Source of the DNA: Vitrella brassicaformis
Lineage: Eukaryota > Sar > Vitrellaceae
NCBI GenBank assembly: GCA_001179505.1
Contig: CDMY01000117.1
Location: 109,220 to 151,739 of the forward strand
DNA: 42,520 bases
Direction: 5' to 3'
Made by a program: the position numbers and the translations under genes. Below, piece after piece: positions 21,399 to 33,200 of this stretch. The notes below the pieces were generated by a model. That model was not told the DNA's origin. It worked only from the letters and a program-made list of their open reading frames with translations, and did not search any database. Position 1 is the first letter of the stretch; every line of letters begins with the position of its first letter.

Positions 21399-23633
21399 AT
21401 GAATTCAACGTGGCTGGTGTTGTTCCCGGTGGTGGTGCTTCTGCTGACGACAGCGTCCGCTCACGTGCACCCCAACGCCTCTGAAGCCTCAAAGCACTCT
21501 GCTGCGGCCGCCGACGAGTCGGCCAATGGCACCATTGGGTCAGAGGGGATTTCGGCCAGCATCCTCTCATTCGCCAAATCCGCCGCCAGCTTCGTGCCCT
21601 TCCCCTTCCCCCTCTCGTCGCTGGTTGCACTGCGCCACATCCCCAACACGCAGGGCGCCCTCCGCCACGAGCTGCGCCAGATCATCCCACTGAGATTCCG
21701 CATTGAATTCGGCAAGGCCGGCCAGGGTGGCCAGCAGGGGAGCAGTCCGGGTGGCGAGGTGGGTGGCTCATCGCGGCAGGTGCCCGGCGCCCCTTCGCTG
21801 CAGCTGCCATCTCCGTCGGCCCAGCCGACGGCTGCGGCGAGCGCCTCTGAGAAGCGGTATGAGGAGCGAGAGGCGAGTTTGTTTGAGTTTGACTGGCTGG
21901 TGGTGACGGGGTGCACTGTGATGACGGCCCTGATCTTCCTGCTGCTGTCGTACGGACACTGCAGCAGATGGACGCTACCCGAAATGCAAAAGTGTGACAT
22001 AAGGTGAGTCAGTTTTAAGGAGGAGAGATGTGATGTGATGTGCAACGAACGGGGAGACAGACCATTGGACTCACTCCGCTGTTCTTGTGTGTGTGTGTGT
22101 GTCAGGGTATTGTTTTACCTGTTGCTATTCTCCGTCATATCCTATGTCAAGTGCCTCACCAACCAGAAGCGCCTCTGGCTACTCGCAAGTATGGGCACAT
22201 GTGCTGGCTGCATACGACACGCTTATTTGGAGTGCTCTCTCTCTCTCTCTCCCTCTCTGTGTGTGTGTGTGTGTGTGTCAGTTCGCTCCTTCTACGAGGC
22301 GTACGTGCTGTATCTGCTGTTCTACGTCATGCCCGTCCTCTTCATGGGCGGCGAGACCAACACCATGACCAAACTGCACATACGACACAAACTAAGAGAC
22401 CCACGGACGTACCCAATCGCACACACACTGTCACACACACACACACACAGATGCGTCTGTCCGATCGGTACCCTACCTTGGATGCAGCTATGTGCTGACG
22501 ACCAAGCTGATGTTCATGTTTCTCATGGCGTTCGGTCCGGCGGTCAATCTCATACACTATGCCGTGCAGCAGCGGCGGGGCGGCGAGGCCCTGTGGGTGG
22601 AGGAGGCCCTTCTCATACTCGACATACTCGTCATGATCGCCGTCCTCGTCAACGCACTACAGGTCACCTGGCGTCTCAGAGAGAGAGGGAGTGGACAGGC
22701 GCATGACAATGGTTCGTTTGGTGACTCATTCTGACTGCAGTTTTGGTTCAAGATATCGCGGGAGTGCCGATCTCTTCGACTCCAAACAAAGAAGTCAGTC
22801 ACCACTGACAGTGGAGTAGAACCGACCAGCAAGCAGAGAGGGCTGTCATCCATCCATTCGTTTGTGTGTATGTGGCTGGGCTGGCTCCAGGGCGTTGGTC
22901 GTGCCGCTGGTTGTGCTGGGCAGCTTTCAGGACCTCATCTGCGAGGCGGCCTGGGGAGATGCCGAGAAAGGACTGGTAAGGTCGGCGAGGCTTTCTTTCG
23001 ACAGATATAGGGAGGGAGAGAAACAGACAGACGGGAGGGTGACTGCATACCATCCACGTCTCTCACCGCGCTTTTCTGCCTGTGGATCGGGTCAGCGTTT
23101 CTCTGGAGCCTTGTTTGTCTTCGAGATAACCGCCATCAGCTTCGTCGCCCTCACAGACTACAGGCACCCACCCCACCCCACCCAACACACACACAGATGG
23201 ACGGACACATAGCATTTCTCGTGTGTGGGTTAATTCATGTGTCTCCTGCTGCCTTCTTATGTCTCTTAGCGCCGATCGTGACATCCTGGTCGACGCCTTG
23301 CCGCCACAGGAGCTGTCGATGCTGCAGAGGATCGGGCAGGTCCTTTGCATCTGGGATGTGTTCCGCCGGCTCGAGATGGACCACCAGCGGTTCGTCGAGA
23401 TCCGGACGGCACTCCAGCGCACACAGGCACCTTTCAAGGCACTGCTCCTGCCGTCCAGCACGCAGCACTTCCACTACCAGCAGCAACACACACACAATGC
23501 CTATGCGGCGCCGCACACACAGGTACGCAGCACCAAGGTGGCATGGCATGGTGCGGCCTGCACTTTGGCGTGTGTGTGTGTGTGTGTGTTCTGTGCTGTT
23601 GTCTGTCAGTACGGGTCTGCTGAGGGCGAATAA
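21399..23633 (+). CDS. TMEM184 / organic solute transporter alpha family membrane protein
   Basis: Multi-pass membrane protein of the OST-alpha/TMEM184 (DUF300) family; members take part in solute transport or vesicle functions. Nine exons: 21399-22003, 22106-22188, 22282-22408, 22488-22662, 22741-22793, 22891-22975, 23096-23163, 23270-23522, 23610-23633; 490 residues. The ATG at 21399 opens a clear signal peptide (MNSTWLVLFPVVVLLLTTASA). About 140 lumenal/extracellular, Ser/Ala/Gly-rich residues follow, then about seven hydrophobic segments: WLVVTGCTVMTALIFLLLSY, VLFYLLLFSVISYV, YEAYVLYLLFYVMPVLFMGGE, TTKLMFMFLMAFGPAV, LILDILVMIAVLVNAL, ALVVPLVVLGSFQDLI and ALFVFEITAISFVALTDY. FYEAYVLY...GGE matches the family's conserved YEA...GGE block. 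The tail is His/Gln-rich and cytosolic. Intron 7 is GC-AG. The signal peptide with a long N-terminal ectodomain is unusual for the family. Confidence 0.8.
23164..23269 (+). other. GC-AG intron 7 of the TMEM184-like gene
   Basis: The donor is AG|GCACCC and the acceptor CTTAG. Reading on without splicing meets a TAG stop, and no in-phase GT exists near the exon end; the GC donor joins DY to SADRDILVD in frame. Confidence 0.75.
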
Positions 23634-25318
23634 GACAGACACACTCCGATGTATGTATATCGCTGTTCGGTGTACATGGCTGGTTTGCTGGTCGATGTAT
23701 GTGGTTGGACCTGTTATCGTAATGGTCAGCTGACAGTGAAAGCAATGCCCGTCCTCTCCTCTCGTGTCTGTCGCATGTTTCTACCACCCACACCACACCA
23801 CACCACACCACGTCACGCGTCAAACCCACGACCGACAACGAAAAAGCGGGTGGTGAAAATTGCCACACCAAGGAAACTGAACCTGCCGATCGATTTGTGT
23901 CGCGACATGCCTCTCATTGCAATCTTTGCTGGCTGTGCTGTTGACGAGTGCAGCAGCGCAGTGCAGTGCGCACAGATGTGTAGGTAGATCGATCGAATCG
24001 ATGCTCTCACGCACGCAGGTCGTTGCTGCCTGCCGTGTGGTGTGGCATGCCATGGGGAGGGAGAGGTACGGTAGGTACGTCTCTCCATCCATCCATCCAC
24101 CCACCCACCCACCCATGAACACCACACGTACCCCCAGCTGGGCCCCTCTCTGCCTGCCCATTCCTTCCTTGTCATGTCAGGACAGGAAGCAGCAACGTGC
24201 CGTGTGAACAGAGCCACACTCGTATCAACCAACGGGTGCACGCTAGCAAGTAAACTACCTACCTGCATCCTATCCACACATTCGCTCCCCACACTCGACT
24301 CGCCCCTCTCAGCACCTCGTCTCTCGCCCCTCTCTGTATCGCGTCTCGATGTGCCCCGCCGCCCCTCGCCGCCCCGCCCCTCCCGTCGCGTGTGTACTCA
24401 CATACGTGTACGCAAAAATCGGCAGGCAGTCAGTCAGTCAGTCATGACGTCATGTGCATCCATCACCTCCTTGCTTCGTCAGGAGACGTCGGGGTGGACG
24501 GCCGGGTGGCAGGCGAAGCTCGCCATTCTATAGACACTTCGGCCCACATCAATCAGAGCCCAAGACTAAAAACATGTACGCAGGCCACCGCACCCCCACA
24601 TCTCACTCACCCGACGATAGACATGCCATATATACAACACCGACAGACAGACAGACAGACAGACAGACATAGATGCGGCCAGAAACCTGGACATGACAAG
24701 ACAGACGGATGTCAGTCACCCGTGTGGCGCGGCGCGTGCGTGCACCTTCGTGGACAGACCCACAGACGCACTACGGCATGGCATGCACCCGAACAAACCG
24801 TGCGATGTGTCTATAGCTATATATAATATAAAGTTCTCAATCATACCAATGAGCGAGCGCATCCATCCGACCGACCGACCGACCGGTGTCAATGGGCAAA
24901 ACGGCGAGAAAAGCAAAAACCAAAAGCAAAGACGCACTCATACATACAGTACACGGTGCACAAACATCACTCTGCCCACCGACCCGAGCCACCGACGCCG
25001 ATGGATGGATGGCACGCCGCTCCTCTCTCCCCTCGTCGCAACATCAACACCCCTTCCCCTCTCTCTCACTCGCAAGACCGACCCGACCAACATCAGAGCA
25101 AAAGATGCGCAGACGAGCCACACAACCAACGCGGACGTGCAAACACCTCTAGCCGCCGCCCCACCTGCCACCCAGTGGCGCATACATCATGTGACACACG
25201 CAATGAATCAAAACTCCCGCTGGCTGCCCACGGCTGGCGGATGGGTGCCGCTCTCGCAGCTGTCAGACGTAGAGGGATGCAAAGGAAGAAGACCCCACCT
25301 AGTCAGGATGGTGTCTGT
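23634..25318. other. Long tail-to-tail spacer
   Basis: 1685 bp between converging genes, the longest gene-free stretch in the window. It contains (CATC)/(CACC) repeats near 24080-24115, (CAGA)n at 24642-24669, and a rare AT-rich island at 24811-24850. Plus-strand open frames (for example 24693-25364) are Thr/Pro/Ser-rich and domain-free, and the last overlaps the 3' end of the GH1 gene in antisense, so I do not call a gene. No tRNA was recognised. Confidence 0.55.
24642..24669. repeat. (CAGA)n microsatellite
   Basis: A run of ACAG units in the TMEM184/GH1 spacer; the same unit recurs in several introns, where its complement (CTGT)n serves as the tract before the acceptor. Confidence 0.85.
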
Positions 25319-28078
25319 CTATTTGGCTGCCTCTGTCTTCGTGGTTTCATTGGTCATGGCGTAGGAGAAGCCGGCGGTGGTGCTGCTGGCCTTGCAGGTG
25401 CCCATCATCGCCTTGACGGTCGGGATCAGGGAGCTGGTAGGTAGGAAGGACACACACAACACAACACAACAGGGGCAGGCCGAGCGACAGACATGGCGGC
25501 AGATGCAGATGGGGAATGTCTGTGTGCGGTTCGATTACCCGAGGTATTCGGCTGACTTCTTGACGGTCCTCGGGCGCTCGGGATCTTTGAAGTCGATATA
25601 AGTCAGACCGAACCTGGGAAGGCGCGCACACAGAGGGAGTTGGGTGGCAGCCGTGTGGGTGTTGTGCTGGTACACGCGCACCGCACCGTTTGTCATATCC
25701 GTCGGCCCATTCAAAATTGTCAAGGAGCGACCATGCGAAGTAGCCGATGACGGGGACACCGTCCATCATGGCCTTGGCCATCTCAGAGAGGTAGTCCTGG
25801 TAGCAACGACATTGACCAGTAGGTATGTCCCTCCCTCCCTCCCTCCCTCCCCGTGTGTCTGTCTGTCTGTCTGTCTGCCTGCCCTGCCTGTGTGTCCGTG
25901 CGTCGAGTCGACACGTACCTGGTAGTAACCAATCCTGGACTGGTCATTGATGAGGATGTCGGTATCTTCGCTCTCCTCGTCAGACGTGCCTGTACTCACA
26001 ACACAACGGGGGCATGACGACATCCATGTCAATCCCCGTGTGTGTGTGTGTGTACCATTTTCGGTGACGATGATCTCTGAGGGATTCCACCGGGCCTTGA
26101 TGTACCTGAGCAGTCGGCTGAAGCCCCAGGGCACCACGTACAGCCACTTGGAGGCGGCCTTGGGGCCGATCGACACCCCGTTGCGGAAGCTCGTCTCGTG
26201 CAGGCCATACTCCTTGGTCGAATCAACGTACCTGCACACACACACAGACACACCGAATGGATGGCGAGACACGTGTGCAGGAGGTCTCCGCCCGTCTGTA
26301 TGGTGTTGGTGTGTTGATGCGTGTGCGTGTGCGTGTGTGTGTGTGTCTGTGGGCGTACAGGGAAGTGTAGTGGTTGAGTCCGAAAAAGTCGGCGGACCCC
26401 TTGACGGCTGCCTTCTCCTCGGTGGTGAAGACGGGCATGTCGTCGCCGTACTGAGCCTTCAAGCTCTCGGGGTAGTCGCCATTGCCAAAGATCTGACCAC
26501 ACAAGACAAGACACCAGACGTCGCTGCTTGGCTGGCTGGGCCGTGTGTGTAGGTAGCGTGCGTGTGTAGGTATGTACCGGCTCAGCGAACCATCCGAGCT
26601 GCGAGTCCATCTCTGTCTCGACGAGAGCGACGTCACCGGGGTTGCTTGCGTCGAGGGGCGCCCGCCACTCTGAGTTGAGGGTGATGCCGATCTTGGCGTC
26701 GGGACGCTGGTCCGCGTAAAACTCCTTCCAGATCGAATACGCCTGCCAAACAGAACACACGTGTGATTGCCATCGTCTGTCTGCCTCTTGTGTGTGCGCC
26801 GCTCGCCTTGGCGTGAGACTTCAGGACGTTGTGGCCACACATGAGGTGGCCAGTGTCAGAAACGACGCCAGGGGCATCTGTGGGGGGGGGGGAGGGGACA
26901 GACACACAAGGGGTTGTTGATGTGTCCGTCTCGTCTCGTGTGTGTGGTGCCGCTTACGCGTTCCCCAGTGGTATCCAAGTTTGCAGAACACCCAGATCTC
27001 GTTGAACTGACACGCATCACATCACATCACATCACACCCACACACAAATGGCTCTGGCCTGTCCACGCCTCGGTGTGTGCGCGTCGCTCCATCCATCCCG
27101 CCCCTTTGCTCACTGTGAGCCAATACTTGACGTCCTTGAGCTCCCAGAACATCAGGTCCGCGTACTTGCCGAACGCATCAACCACCGTCTCGTTGCGCCA
27201 GTCGAGAGTGCTGCAAGTGGGCAGGCCAGAACACCCAACAGACAGGTATCAGCAGTGTCCCTTCTCCCGCCTGACATCGCGCCGCTTACGATGGCAGGTC
27301 CCAGTGGTAGAGGGTCACGACTGGTTCGATGCCCGCGTCGACCAGAGCCTTCGTCAGGTCCCGATAAAACTTGATGCCTACAAACAGCACAGATGAGCGG
27401 ACCGGCTGTGTGTGTGCGGTGTGCGGTGTGGCCAGCAGACCTTCTTCGTTCTTTTCGCTGCCGTTCATGACGCGTGGCCATGCGATGGAGTAGCGGAAGT
27501 GGGTGAAGTTGAGGCTCTTCATCAGCTTGATGTCGTCCGCGTACTTGTGATAAAAGTCGCACGCAACATCGCCCTGAGAGAGGGAACACAGCATCAGGCA
27601 CACAGACCACCAGTGGGTGCAGGTGCAGAGACCCCATTTATTGTGTCGAGATTAGAAGAGCCTCCTTGTGTGTGCGTTGCGTACATTGTCGTTGTTTTTG
27701 ATCTTGCCGCGCCCCTCGGCTTCGCTCGTGTGTGTGAAGGTGTCCCAGTGGCTTGGCACGCGCCCGCCCTCATTCCAACCACCCTCAACCTGCGACCAAC
27801 AAACAGAGATACAGATACTGCCTGCGGGTGTCTGCGGGTGTCTGCGTGTGTGTTGGGACCTGGTAGGCAGCCGTGGCTGTGCCCCACATGAAGTCCTTAG
27901 TGAGGACGCCGTCCTTCTTGAGTTTGCCGATGGCCGATGCCAGCTCCTGCGCCACGCTCTCCTCGAGGTCAAGCCCGGCGTTGCACGCCACGTCGCTGCC
28001 CTGACCCAGGGCGCCTGCCACGATGGACGTCACCAGCAGCAACAGCATCCTGACGGAGCAGCGGCCCAAGACACCCAT
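25319..28078 (-). CDS. Secreted GH1 beta-glucosidase
   Basis: Glycoside hydrolase family 1 retaining beta-glycosidase, probably secreted or vacuolar. Fourteen exons: 28078-27860, 27789-27685, 27573-27441, 27377-27290, 27210-27114, 27006-26958, 26877-26807, 26742-26578, 26492-26359, 26231-26056, 25989-25919, 25796-25687, 25613-25539, 25433-25319; 535 residues. A signal peptide ([15 protein letters not shown]) precedes the catalytic domain (about 45-510). Family motifs in order: [59 protein letters not shown] with acid/base E217, [14 protein letters not shown] with nucleophile E411, [17 protein letters not shown], and RFGLTYIDF. Both catalytic glutamates are present, so it should be active. The acid/base motif is NEI rather than NEP. 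The substrate (cellobiose or other beta-glucoside) cannot be decided. Intron 7 is GC-AG. Head-to-head with the gene at 28304. Confidence 0.95.
26743..26806 (-). other. GC-AG intron 7 of the GH1 gene
   Basis: The donor AAG|GCGAGC and acceptor TTGGCAG join SHAK to AYSIWKEF, the expected GH1 sequence; no GT is available near the exon end. Confidence 0.85.
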
Positions 28079-28303
28079 TTAAGCGACAGGGACAGGCTGT
28101 GTTGTGTGGCAGTTAAAAACGGCAAACTTAACGGCGGCCGGGGCCGCGGCCAGGATAGTTTTCGTCGGCGATACCCCATGCCATGGACAAGGCTTGGAGG
28201 AATAGAAGCACGTGCACGTCATGAAGGAAAGCGCTCGCAATCCTAAACTACGTTCCACGTTGCGAGCTCAGAAGCGATCGGCAGGAGAAGAAAGCGGCGG
28301 AGG
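28079..28303. promoter_or_regulatory. Divergent promoter region, GH1 / gene at 28304
   Basis: 225 bp between opposed starts. TGCGAGCTCA at 28261-28270 is the reverse complement of the TGAGCTCGCA found before the F-box-like gene; a partial copy (GCTCGCA) lies near 28232. Confidence 0.5.
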
Positions 28304-29719
28304 ATGGGTAATCACCATAGTGCGAACCGCCACAGTGCCACCATCGATGAGCACACGCTGGATTTCCTCCACAAAGTCGACAGAGATGCTCTCCACACGT
28401 ACGCAAACACACATCAGTGGACCCTCTTGGGTCTGTGTCTGTATGTGTGTGCTGTGTGCAACCGGTCGGAGGTGGGCAGCCTCAGAGCCACGGCGCATTT
28501 CCTCTGGGAAGTCGACTTCTCGCCATACGTCCTCCGCAATCGACTCAATCGCTGCCTTGCGGCCAAGGGGCTGCATACCGTCGTCGGATTCGACGCTCTG
28601 CTGGACCGCCCTCTGCTGCTCAAGGCCATCTGGCTGGTGGACACGCAGCAGTGGAACGAGGTGGCCGATGCGCTGAAGTTGGCGGCTCAGCGCGGCTTCT
28701 GTCAGCTGCCCATGACACTGGCTGTGGCGGATCTGCAGCGTCACGATAGCAAACAGGTGGGCATGATGACCGTGGGGTGAGATGGCTGGCACTCATCTGT
28801 TTGTGTGTGTTCCGTTGTGTTCGTGTAGGCGTATTTGGCCGATGTGCGTGTGATTGGCCTTTGGAAGATGGTCGGCAGACACGTCAACTTCGGCGGCCAG
28901 CGGGGCCATTTTGAGCTGTTCGACCAGCCGGGCGGCGGTGTGCGGGCGCTCCGTGACGAGCCTGGCTTCGAGCTGGACGTCAACCCGCCCCTCCCCGCCA
29001 ACCACCCATACCACCCACACATCATCGATGACAACCCGCCCGTCAGATCACGAATCGGCAGAGAGGGGGCCAGCTGGACGGCCGGAGGTGCACGTGTGGT
29101 GGTCACGGATGCATCCGTGTCGTCCTTCATCATGCGGTTCATCACGAGGCCTCCAGAGCCGAATCGGGGCGAAACCCCTTTGGCTAAGGTGGACCGGTAC
29201 GCAGGACACACCACACACCACACTCAGACAGACAAGATATCCATCCATCCACGACCGCCTCTTCCCTCTGCTCTATGTTAGTCTCCTCAGGCATGCTCAT
29301 GGCGGTGTGCTGGACGGCATCCTGAACCACTCTCCCCACCAGCCGCCCGACGGATGCACCGCAGTCATGGCGGGCAGGTGTGACGATAGTGATCCCCCTG
29401 TAGAGGCTCGGCGGCTGGTGCTGACGCCGTTCGACAGCCCATTCGTCGCATGTGTCGATATGTGTATCTTTTCCGACACACACATGGGTAAGAAAGGGGT
29501 CAGAGATCCTCTGGTGATGGAGCCGTCCTTTGACCACGTGTGCTGTTTTGCTGCATGCAGAGTTTTGTTTTTCTCGTCACCACCGAGCCGCCAGTGGGTG
29601 ATCCATCGGATGTCTTCAAGGACCGCCGGCCCTCTTCCGCCCCTCTGGTGCGCGGCCTGGTGGGGGACGCCATCGCAGCCACGCTCGTCTACCAGACAGA
29701 GAAGGCAACTACGCAGTGA
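28304..29719 (+). CDS. Unknown protein, possible N-myristoylation
   Basis: Five exons: 28304-28398, 28480-28756, 28829-29196, 29282-29487, 29595-29719; 356 residues. The N-terminus MGNHHS fits the N-myristoylation pattern (Gly2, Ser6), suggesting membrane attachment. There is no signal peptide or transmembrane segment. Residues about 32-125 are helical (ATAHFLWEVDFSPYVLRNRL, ALLDRPLLLKAIWLVDTQQW). The middle has a Pro-rich linker (PPLPANHPYHPHII), and the C-terminal half alternates beta-like strands (GARVVVTDASVSSFIMRF, RRLVLTPFDSPFVACVDMCI). I do not recognise the family. The last splice is uncertain: acceptor CCGCCAG at 29594 gives the in-phase ending GDPSDVFKDRR...; other acceptors 29-40 nt upstream give a premature stop or a frame ending at 29729. 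Confidence 0.7.
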
Positions 29720-30241
29720 ATGTGGGTAACTGCTTCGCTTATCAGTCTCTCTGTGTTGGGTGTGTGTGCGCTGTGCAGGTGGACGAGGCGAGCTGACGTG
29801 ACGTGACGTGACGTGTGTGGTGGAAAGGACTGTTGAAATAGGGAGGATATGGGCAGGTGTGTAGATTCGCATATGACCGACTGACCGATGGATGGGTGGA
29901 CGTCGACTTCATCCGTGCCGTGCACACACCACACGTGTGGGAGAGTGCCAATTGGACCACTGTCTGTGGTGGGTTGCATGACATGACGGCGTGTGCAGTG
30001 AGGGTGGGGTCGAGGGGTACGGTATGGTATGGTAGCTGCATGGGGCATTCACTTGTGGATGGACGGACGGGTACATGTCGATGCATCGACGGACACTTAC
30101 TACTTCATGTGTGTGTACAGTCAATTCAACCATTCATCGCATAACAAGAGAATCCGTGTACACTGGCGAGTCTTTTGCACACATCAAATTGATATCAGAA
30201 TCGCCGGCAGCGAGTGTGCAGGTACACCATGTGTGTGCCCA
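29720..30241. other. Tail-to-tail gap, unknown gene / SMC
   Basis: 522 bp with the 3' UTRs of two converging genes. It contains a TGACG pentamer repeated four times (29794-29815). No coding exon was seen. Confidence 0.6.
29794..29815 (+). repeat. (TGACG)4 pentamer repeat
   Basis: Four head-to-tail copies of TGACG, then TG, in the presumed 3' UTR of the gene at 28304. Each unit resembles a bZIP half-site (TGACG), but the location makes a regulatory role speculative. Confidence 0.7.
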
Positions 30242-33200
30242 CTACATGATGGCGTCTTGTAGGTCTTGGTTGTCGGCTTGCGGGCCGTTCTGCTCCTCGC
30301 CTGCCTCCTCGAACTCCATGCGAGCCACGCACGAGCCAGCAGGGGTGCCATACACACCTGCCATCCATCCATCCATCCATCCCCACCTCCACACACTGGG
30401 CCCCTGCTGGGGAGGAAAAGGTCTCATTTCTCCCCTCCCTTTCCCCTCCCCTACCGATGATCACTTTGGCCTGTTCGTACATGTGGGGTCTGTGCGTGAT
30501 GACGACGAGCTGGAGCTGCTTGAGTGTCTCGGCCTGCTGGAACAGAGTGCACAGCCGGCCCACAGCCACGCTGTCCATGCTCGCATCTACCCAATTGACC
30601 AATTGACAAGACACAGACAGCCGTCGATGCGATGCACGTGTTCGTACGAGTGCGTACGTGTGAGTGCATTGTTACCTACCGAGTTCGTCACAGAAGAGGG
30701 AGGGGATGGGTGCAGGCCCGAGGATGGAACACGCCAGCGACAGACACGCAATGGCCTGGCTCTGCTGACCTGCACACAGCCACACTCACGGAGGGAGCCA
30801 CCCTTGTGTCTGTCTGTTGTCCATTGTTGTTGCTGTCGTATTTTTGTGTGTCTGGCTTGCCCATGGAGAGTCGCGGGAGTGCACGCCAGGGGCCGTTGGC
30901 CTCGGGCTTGACCTGCATTGGAGCCGAAACACACATGTGGAGAGGAGACACGGCGGTTGGTGTTATGCCATCAATGTGTCGTGGCCTGTCTCACCATGAT
31001 TTGTACGCCGTGTGCGTTGAGGAGGAACGCATCGCTCGAATACTCTATCAGCACCCTGCCGCCCTGGTTGTTCACCACCTGACACGCACAGAAAACAACT
31101 CCATCCATCCATCCATCCAGCCACAGGTACCTTATAGAAAGATTGTATAGTGTCGTTGAGGCTGCTGAGAAACTGCACGAGCTGTGTGTGTCGCTGGTCG
31201 GCCATCGCCTGCCGCTCCGCCGTCTTGTGCTCGATCCGCTGCTGCAGGCTCTCCATGCGCTCGCTCACGATGGCCATCTCATGCTTGGTCGAGAAGAATC
31301 CCCCGAGGGCCTGATCGATCGATGTCAAGGGACGTCATAAAATGCATGACATGGATGTGTGTGGCTGTGTGAGAGAGATGGATGGTACGTCACAGTCGAG
31401 TCCGTCACGAGCCTTCGCCAGTGCCTGGATGGTGGGACACAGACAGGAAAGTGATCCATGGTATTGTGTGTGTGACACTGTGTGCATGTGTGTATCAGTC
31501 AGCTCACGATGGTGTCCTCTTGTATCGTGTCTTGGTCAATATGCTCCTCTTCCTCCTCCTCCTCCTCTTCCATGTCGTCTTGTTCGTCATCACGCTCTAC
31601 ATCGCCGCCATCGGCTTCATCGCCCTCGCCACCCCTGAACACACAGACAGAATTAGGATGGATCTCTCCCTCCCTCTCCCTCCCGTACCTTGCCGCACAC
31701 CAGTCCTCAGGGTCGCCTTCGAGGCCGTTGTCCTTCGCCTGCAAAGAAAGGAGAGAGGGATGAAAGGATGCTGTAGAGAACCAGCCGGCTGGGCTGGTCG
31801 TCAATGTCTGTGCTCACTCACAATTGCGATGAATGTGGATCTGTTCATCTTGGCGTGTCTCAGCTTCTTGAGCCGTGTCGTCAGTGTCTCCCTCTCCTCT
31901 GCCAGCGCCGCACTCTCGGCCTCACTCTTGGCGATCTTCTTGCGAAGCGAGGCCAGCTGCGACTTGGCCTTGTCGGCCTTGGTGGCCAGGTCGTCATGGC
32001 GCTTCTCCATCGACGACAGCTCACGTGTGAGGGAGCTCTTGAGACATGACGCATCCTGTGGGCACGGGCAGGGAGGTGAGGCGGGTGGGATGGGGCGGCA
32101 GTGTGTGAACTCTTGTGGTGTGAATGCATTCACCCACCTGTATGCCGTTGCACATGTCCTGGATATCTGTGTTGAGTTTGTCCAGGTCGACATTCAGGTT
32201 GGGACCCCCACTCGAGGCCGATACCTGACACACAGACATTGATGCGCAGGGGTGGTAGGTTAGATCAGGTTGCCTCAAGCTGACCTTCTGTTTGAGCGAT
32301 TCGAAGGATGTTTGCAGCAGCCGCGTGCGGTCCTCCAGCCTGTGTTGCTGTTCCTCTATCGACTCGAGCTCAGCCAGATGGGTGGCGTACTCCGCCAGAT
32401 GACCCTCACCCCTCTGGTGCAGAGACTACCGGAGGATGGATGCGCAGTCGACAGACAGGCAGACAGACAGACCTTTCAAATTGTTGGGTGCCTCGGAGGG
32501 CAGCTCCATGCCCACCTGCGGCAGCCTCTGTTTGGCCTCATCGATGGATTTGGTTGCGTCATTCCTGACCACAGACATACAGGGGAGGGAGATGTGCTCA
32601 CTGCCTGTCTCTGCCTGTGGGTGTTGGCTTACACGAGCTGCATCTGCTGCTGTGTTTGTTTCTTCTGTGCGTTGAGCGAGGACACCAGGCCGCGCTTCTG
32701 CCGCACCAGCGACTGCATACATCGACAGAGAGGGACGTCGGAGACAAATATGCAAAGGCGCAATGGATAGAGCCATCAGTGCTGCTTGGTATGTTGTGTG
32801 TGCGGTGTAAGTACATCGATCTGTCTCTGCAGGGCACTTCGCTTCTGCGAGAGCTCCTCAAGACCTGCACACACACACACACACACACACATGCAGAAAG
32901 AGCATATGGCGCAAAGAGCAGCACCACGCACCAACCATATGCCGTACCTCTGATTCTGTCCATGAGTGTGCTGCGTTGGTCTCTGACATCCGCCAGCGCC
33001 TTCTTGACCTTCTGCATCTCCTCCTGCTGCTGGTGGTGGCCGGCCCCCTTGTCGTCCACACGCGGCCGCTTCTTGTCACCATCAGCCGATGCTGCTGATG
33101 CATTCTCCGCCACTCGCAGCAGCCTATGCGATGCGCCGCTGCCAGGACGACCACAAGCCATGATCTCACCGTCACCTGTGTGAATGCGGACAAAAGGAGA

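Noticed and set aside
24693-25364. 223-codon plus-strand open frame in the TMEM184/GH1 spacer
   Set aside because: Low-complexity Thr/Pro/His composition, no domain, runs through simple repeats and antisense into the last GH1 exon.
25525-25545. tRNA B-box-like sequence (GGTTCGATTACC)
   Set aside because: No matching A box, acceptor stem or anticodon arm around it; it spans a GH1 exon/intron edge.
28854-29729. Alternative long frame across the gene at 28304
   Set aside because: It is the unspliced reading of exon 4 continued through the last intron, plus an out-of-frame part of exon 3; the spliced model closes in phase.
31382-32242. 286-codon plus-strand frame
   Set aside because: Antisense shadow of SMC coiled-coil exons, Leu/Ser-rich with no domain.
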